Assembly: GCA_042854365.1 (NCBI GenBank) | Contig: AP031437.1 | Span: 2,666,001 to 2,730,000 of the forward strand | Length of the DNA stretch: 64,000 nt | Origin: Anaeromassilibacillus sp001305115 | Lineage (GTDB): Bacteria > Bacillota > Clostridia > Oscillospirales > Acutalibacteraceae | Reading direction: 5' to 3' | Shown here: positions 60,234-64,000 of the stretch, piece after piece | Layout of the letters: each line of letters starts with the position of its first letter | How positions within the stretch are numbered: position 1 is the stretch's first letter | The notes under the pieces: model-generated | Database searches by the model: none | What the model saw: only the letters and a program-made list of their open reading frames with translations | Told to the model about the DNA's origin: nothing | Position numbers and translations under genes: made by a program

Positions 60234-61517
60234 ATGATCGTTTCGTCTTGCCATGAAGAGAAAACCGGACTGGCTGCCGTTTTTCTGTCCAAATTTTTTG
60301 TGAGATGGCCCGCTGGGAAGGATGGTTTTTATTTGTTGAGACGTTTGTTCCGATGGCTCGGCTATGCCGGCTATCTCCTCTGCTGTATTCTGGCGTTCTG
60401 CCTCTATCCGCTTGTGCGCCATTTGCCCCCTTACAAGGGGCTCTGGCTCTTCGCAGAGCGCGGAAACGACGCGCAAGACAATGCCTTCCATCTTTTTCAA
60501 TTTGTCCGAAAAACTGCGCCTTATTTATCAGCCGCCTATCTCATAGATCGAAAGTCCCCTGACTTTGTACGTGTAGCCAGGCTGGGGCGAACCATTCAAC
60601 CGGGGAGCTTCTCCCATTATCTCGCATTTGTCTGTGCAGACGTAAAAATAAGTACCCATATTATGGGCTATTCCCCCAATCCTTACTTGTTCACAAAGCT
60701 CAAATTTGACCGTATGTTGCCTGGCAAAAAAGTGTTTTTGCAACACGGAATCCTTTATAATTCCATTTCATCTCTAAGCGCAGAACGTATCCACGTAGAT
60801 CTGTTTGTTTGCAGCGTTCCAAAGGAATATCATGAACTCTTAACGCTCTATCATCACCCGAAAAGAGTTGTTCAACCACTCGGCCTGTGCCGCTATGACC
60901 GGTTATTTCAAGCGCATTCCGAAAAGAGACAGATTCTAGTCATGCCGACTTGGCGCCTTTTCTTGCGCAATTGTTCCAACCGTACCTTCCAAGATAGCGG
61001 CTATTTTCAAAGTTTCCATTGTTTGCTCTGTCATCGAAAACTTCATGCGCTGTTAGAACAATACGATTATGAACTCGTATTCCAATTGCATCCGGAGATG
61101 CAGCATTTCACACCCTGTTTTACAAACAGTCACCCGCGAATACATATCTCGACTGCCCCACCGGATACGCAGTCTCTCCTAATGGAATCAAAACTTCTGA
61201 TTACCGATTATTCCAGTGTGTTTTTTGACTTCTCGTATCTGAAAAAGCCACTGATCTACTTTCAATTTGATTCGGAGGATTTTTTCTCCGCACAGTACCG
61301 TCCGGGATATTTTGAATTTGAAAAAGACGGATTTGGACCAGTCTGCCGGAAGGTGGATGAAGTTTTAAATGCCCTGCAAACGTATCTGGCAGGGAACATG
61401 CAGCTCCCCAGCCTGTACAAAAAGCGCGTGGATACCTTTTTCCCTCCCCCGCGCACGGACCACTGTGCGCAGACCTTTTCAGCCATACAGGACCTTCTTT
61501 CAGATTCTGGCAAATGA
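60234..61517 (+). CDS. CDP-glycerol:glycerophosphate glycerophosphotransferase family protein
   Basis: Up to 427 residues of the TagB/TagF family, which transfers glycerol phosphate (or ribitol phosphate) from CDP-activated donors to a lipid-linked glycan. Markers: a short hydrophobic start (YLLCCILAFCLYPLVRHL), WLFAERGNDAQDNAFHLFQF, KVFLQHGILYN (catalytic His), VMPTWR, the LVFQLHPEM segment (second His) and LLITDYSSVFFDFSYLKKP. The start is uncertain: ATG at 60234 lacks a ribosome binding site, while a TTG at 60333 with AAGGA upstream gives LLRRLFRWLGYAGY, a more usual N-terminus. The glycan may thus carry poly(glycerol phosphate) or be decorated with it. Confidence 0.88.
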   Translation: MIVSSCHEEKTGLAAVFLSKFFVRWPAGKDGFYLLRRLFRWLGYAGYLLCCILAFCLYPLVRHLPPYKGLWLFAERGNDAQDNAFHLFQFVRKTAPYLSAAYLIDRKSPDFVRVARLGRTIQPGSFSHYLAFVCADVKISTHIMGYSPNPYLFTKLKFDRMLPGKKVFLQHGILYNSISSLSAERIHVDLFVCSVPKEYHELLTLYHHPKRVVQPLGLCRYDRLFQAHSEKRQILVMPTWRLFLRNCSNRTFQDSGYFQSFHCLLCHRKLHALLEQYDYELVFQLHPEMQHFTPCFTNSHPRIHISTAPPDTQSLLMESKLLITDYSSVFFDFSYLKKPLIYFQFDSEDFFSAQYRPGYFEFEKDGFGPVCRKVDEVLNALQTYLAGNMQLPSLYKKRVDTFFPPPRTDHCAQTFSAIQDLLSDSGK

Positions 61518-61570
61518 TAAACCGCACCGCGAACCGAGGCCGATTGTAAAGTGCAAAGGAGATGCATTTC

Positions 61571-62725
61571 ATGTCTCCATCGATCAGCATAGGGGTGGCT
61601 GTGTACAATGTAAAAGCGTACCTATCCGCCTGTCTTGACAGTATCCTGCGGCATACATCGGAGGAAATCGAAGTGCTCGTCGTAGACGACGCCTCTTGTG
61701 ATGGCTCTGGCGGTCTTTGCGACAGCTATGCAAAAAGATCCCCTTTTATCCGCGTCATACATTTTCCATATAATTGTGGAATTTGTGCGGTGCGCAATAC
61801 GATTCTCCGGGAGGCAACTGGGAAATGGTTGTTTTTCGTCGATGGCGACGACCTTCTGCCGGAGGAATTTTCTGCCGTTGCAAAGTCTCTTCTTCATCTC
61901 CCCTACGATCTGATCTTTTTTGATTACATAAGTTGTCAGGAACAGGTCTTTCGGCACACCGCCTCCATCGGGCAGCCCGTCATCGAGCTCTCCCCACAGG
62001 TTTTAGAGGCCTATTGTATCTCTTGCGCCACCGGCGCCCCTTGCCGACTGGCAGACGCCCGCCTCCATTCGGTACGCTACACATCTGTCTGGGCCAAAGC
62101 CTACCGCCGAGCTTTCCTGCTGGAACAAAACCTGTGGTTTCCGGAGAAACAGGAAAAGTCGCAGGATGTCCTTTTTAATACACTTGTTTACTACGCCTGC
62201 CGTTCCGCCGCATATATCCCTGTTGTCATGTACGGTTACCGCAAACATCCAAACTCGGTCTGCAACCGGTATCATTCGGATTTCCTTCCGGGAATGGAGC
62301 AACTGATGGAGCGCAATCTTGCGCACATTACCGAATTCTTTCCAGGGCGAGAAGACCTTTTGGACGACTTTCTCCACTACCGTGTAGCTGGAATCCTGCT
62401 GGATACAATGCGGCTCTCTATCTTTCACCCTGACAACCCCATGAAGTATCACCAACGCCGCCAAGCGTTCCACGCGCTGCTGGAATATCCGCGTTTTTCC
62501 GAATGCCTTGCAAACTTGGATTTGACATGTTATTGGTTGGAACGTCAGTTTCTTTTAAACTGTGCGCGGAAAAGAAGATTTTTTCTCTTGACGCTTGCTT
62601 ATCGGTATCCGTGGATTTTAAAAGGATATGGTGGGATCATGCACCGAAAAAAGTATTGGAAAGCAAAATGGATGTGGGGATACCATGCAAATGAAACTGG
62701 TCAGTATTATCGTCCCCATCTATAA
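61571..62725 (+). CDS. Glycosyltransferase family 2, copy 1
   Basis: 384 residues. A GT-A domain at the N-terminus: ISIGVAVYNVKAYLSACLDS, VLVVDDASCDGSGGLCDSYA, RNTILREATGKWLFFVDGDD (DxD-like metal site). A long C-terminal helical region of about 250 residues follows. AAAGGAG is too close to the first ATG (61562) and right for the second at 61571. It adds one sugar to the lipid-linked chain. Its last 41 bases overlap the next gene. Confidence 0.9.
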   Translation: MSPSISIGVAVYNVKAYLSACLDSILRHTSEEIEVLVVDDASCDGSGGLCDSYAKRSPFIRVIHFPYNCGICAVRNTILREATGKWLFFVDGDDLLPEEFSAVAKSLLHLPYDLIFFDYISCQEQVFRHTASIGQPVIELSPQVLEAYCISCATGAPCRLADARLHSVRYTSVWAKAYRRAFLLEQNLWFPEKQEKSQDVLFNTLVYYACRSAAYIPVVMYGYRKHPNSVCNRYHSDFLPGMEQLMERNLAHITEFFPGREDLLDDFLHYRVAGILLDTMRLSIFHPDNPMKYHQRRQAFHALLEYPRFSECLANLDLTCYWLERQFLLNCARKRRFFLLTLAYRYPWILKGYGGIMHRKKYWKAKWMWGYHANETGQYYRPHL

Positions 62726-63701
62726 CATGGAGACATTCGTTTCCCGCGGAGTACAATGCCTGAAAGCGCAAACCTATCCAAACTTGGAAATTCTTCTGAT
62801 CGACGACGGCTCGACCGATGGAAGCGGTATCGCCTGCGACCAGGAGGCACAGATGGACCGGCGTATTCGGGTATACCATACGGCGAACCGCGGGGCCGGA
62901 CCGGCCCGCAACCTTGGAATTCAACAGGCGACCGGAACATACCTCCATTTTTTCGATGTGGACGATTTCCTTTATCCAAACGCCATCACGCTTCTTGTGG
63001 AAGCCGCGGAAAAAACCGGGGTTGACTTGGTGGTGGGCGGATTTTCTGTGGACGATCACAACCGGAATCAACGTTGGGTCCCCAAAGCAGACCACCAGTA
63101 TCGGACCGGCGAACAAGTTCGCCGCCATTTTTATCCGTATATGTGGATGTTTGGGGAATGGGGAATCCTCCAGTCGGTATGTTTTAAACTTTTTCGTACC
63201 GCGACTGTCCGAAAACACGCTGTATCCTTTCCCGATCTCCGCCGCAACCAGGACGAGGTTTTTCTGGTAGAATTCGTTCACATCATGAAGGACGTGTATT
63301 TCATCCCCGATATTTTATACCGTTATTTTGCCAACGACCATGCGCGTCTTTTTCGTAAGGTCCCATACGATTATTTTCCCATCGTCCAACAGGCCACACG
63401 GCGAATCATGGAATTGGTCCTAAGCTGGAATCCGAAAAACCGCGCGGTGCGGGACAAGCTTCTACAGGACTATTACTATAAAACGTTTCAGAGCATCTGG
63501 TTTCTTTTCAATCCATATAGAAAACGTTCCCACCGGCAACGTTATCGGAGGATGGTCGAAATCGTAGAGTCCTTCCTCGCGGCTCTTCCCGACCGCAGTT
63601 TTGGCGAAAACGCGGCGGTCTACCGGTACATGTGTAACCGCCAGTACCTCCGCCTTTATCTGCGGATGTGGTATTTCACCTGGAAACACCGAAACGACTG
63701 A
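62685..63701 (+). CDS. Glycosyltransferase family 2, copy 2
   Basis: 338 residues. KLVSIIVPIYNMETFVSRGV, LLIDDGSTDGSGIACDQEA, ANRGAGPARNLGIQQATGTY, LHFFDVDDFLYPNAI (DxD). It is the more canonical of the two GT2 enzymes, resembling WfgS/EpsH-like transferases. The frame is open from 62628; GGGG with a five-base gap favours ATG 62685, inside the previous gene. Confidence 0.92.
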   Translation: MQMKLVSIIVPIYNMETFVSRGVQCLKAQTYPNLEILLIDDGSTDGSGIACDQEAQMDRRIRVYHTANRGAGPARNLGIQQATGTYLHFFDVDDFLYPNAITLLVEAAEKTGVDLVVGGFSVDDHNRNQRWVPKADHQYRTGEQVRRHFYPYMWMFGEWGILQSVCFKLFRTATVRKHAVSFPDLRRNQDEVFLVEFVHIMKDVYFIPDILYRYFANDHARLFRKVPYDYFPIVQQATRRIMELVLSWNPKNRAVRDKLLQDYYYKTFQSIWFLFNPYRKRSHRQRYRRMVEIVESFLAALPDRSFGENAAVYRYMCNRQYLRLYLRMWYFTWKHRND

Positions 63702-63717
63702 AAAGGGAGGGGGACAC

Positions 63718-64000
63718 TTGCGCACAAGGGCTACTGCCAAGAATGTTCTGTGGGGCCTTTTCCAACAGGCGGTTCTGTGTTTCCTGGGTTTTTTCTCACG
63801 CCGCGTGATGCTGAACACCATTGGAACCACAGGGGTCGGTCTGAACGCCCTGTTGACAAACGTTTTATCTGCCCTCACCCTTGCGGAGATGGGGATTGGG
63901 ACCGTGATTGTTTATCACCTGTACCGGCCGTTGGCTCAAGGAGACAAACGGGAAGTCTGCCGCCTGATACAATTTTACCGAACGACTTATCGCAAAGTCG
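63718..64000 (+). CDS. Oligosaccharide flippase (Wzx/MATE-like), partial
   Basis: The frame starts at TTG 63718 (GGGAGGGGG seven bases upstream) and runs off the window. It reads RTRATAKNVLWGLFQQAVLC and continues RRVMLNTIGTTGVGLNALLT, NVLSALTLAEMGIGTVIVYH, LYRPLAQGDKREVCRLIQFY. This is the N-terminus of the lipopolysaccharide/teichoic-type flippases (MOP superfamily) found next to GT2 genes. It would move the finished lipid-linked unit across the membrane. Confidence 0.85.
   Translation, partial: MRTRATAKNVLWGLFQQAVLCFLGFFSRRVMLNTIGTTGVGLNALLTNVLSALTLAEMGIGTVIVYHLYRPLAQGDKREVCRLIQFYRTTYRKV

Overview
The window reads as chromosomal DNA of an anaerobic, spore-forming member of the Firmicutes, most likely class Clostridia near Oscillospiraceae/Ruminococcaceae. 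The basis is: moderate GC content; GGAGG-type ribosome binding sites with frequent TTG and GTG starts; a YpeB-type germination protein; a collagen-like spore-surface protein; a YesM/YesN two-component pair; DegV; a DarA-type c-di-AMP receptor domain; and PBSX-like phage genes. The genus is inference.

Layout. 1-5 kb: a minus-strand sugar-uptake operon with response regulator, histidine kinase, solute-binding lipoprotein and the first codons of a permease. 5-9.7 kb: a 1189-residue secreted beta-propeller glycosidase, followed by two diverged copies of a 3' unit, each ending in a long palindrome. 9.9-13.1 kb: an orphan acyl-CoA/acyl-AMP ligase with a FabF-type ketosynthase. 13.3-14.3 kb: decayed mobile-element DNA, including a frameshifted tyrosine recombinase. 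14.4-22.6 kb: YpeB, MurD, two tandem M42 aminopeptidases with a GNAT and a DUF6440 protein, then a methionine gamma-lyase family enzyme. 23-24.3 kb: the collagen-like protein. 24.5-28.2 kb: an accessory island remnant with two HTH regulators, a sigma-region-4 protein and gene scraps, bordered by tRNA-Leu and tRNA-Pro. 28.2-33.1 kb: a MATE transporter in frame with a DarA domain, mostly non-coding DNA with a broken small gene, a serine recombinase and a lipoprotein.

33.2-42.3 kb is a complete arginine operon read from the minus strand (argG-argH-orf-argC-argJ-argB-ogt-argD-argF). It has a promoter and an ARG-box-like site upstream of argG and a terminator after argF. A lipoprotein, a flavin reductase and HflX follow.

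45.2-55.3 kb is a tightly coupled sixteen-gene PBSX-like phage cluster lying between degV and hflX. It has terminase, portal, protease/scaffold, capsid, connectors and baseplate genes. No tail sheath, tail tube, tape measure, integrase, lysis or replication gene can be seen. It is the strongest candidate here for an undescribed particle. 55.5-58.7 kb carries degV, a MATE exporter and an Lrp/AsnC regulator. 59.2-64 kb is the start of a surface-polysaccharide locus: phosphoglycosyl transferase, CDP-glycerol-type transferase, two GT2 enzymes and a flippase cut by the window end.

All calls come from reading the sequence and remembered family features; no database search was run.
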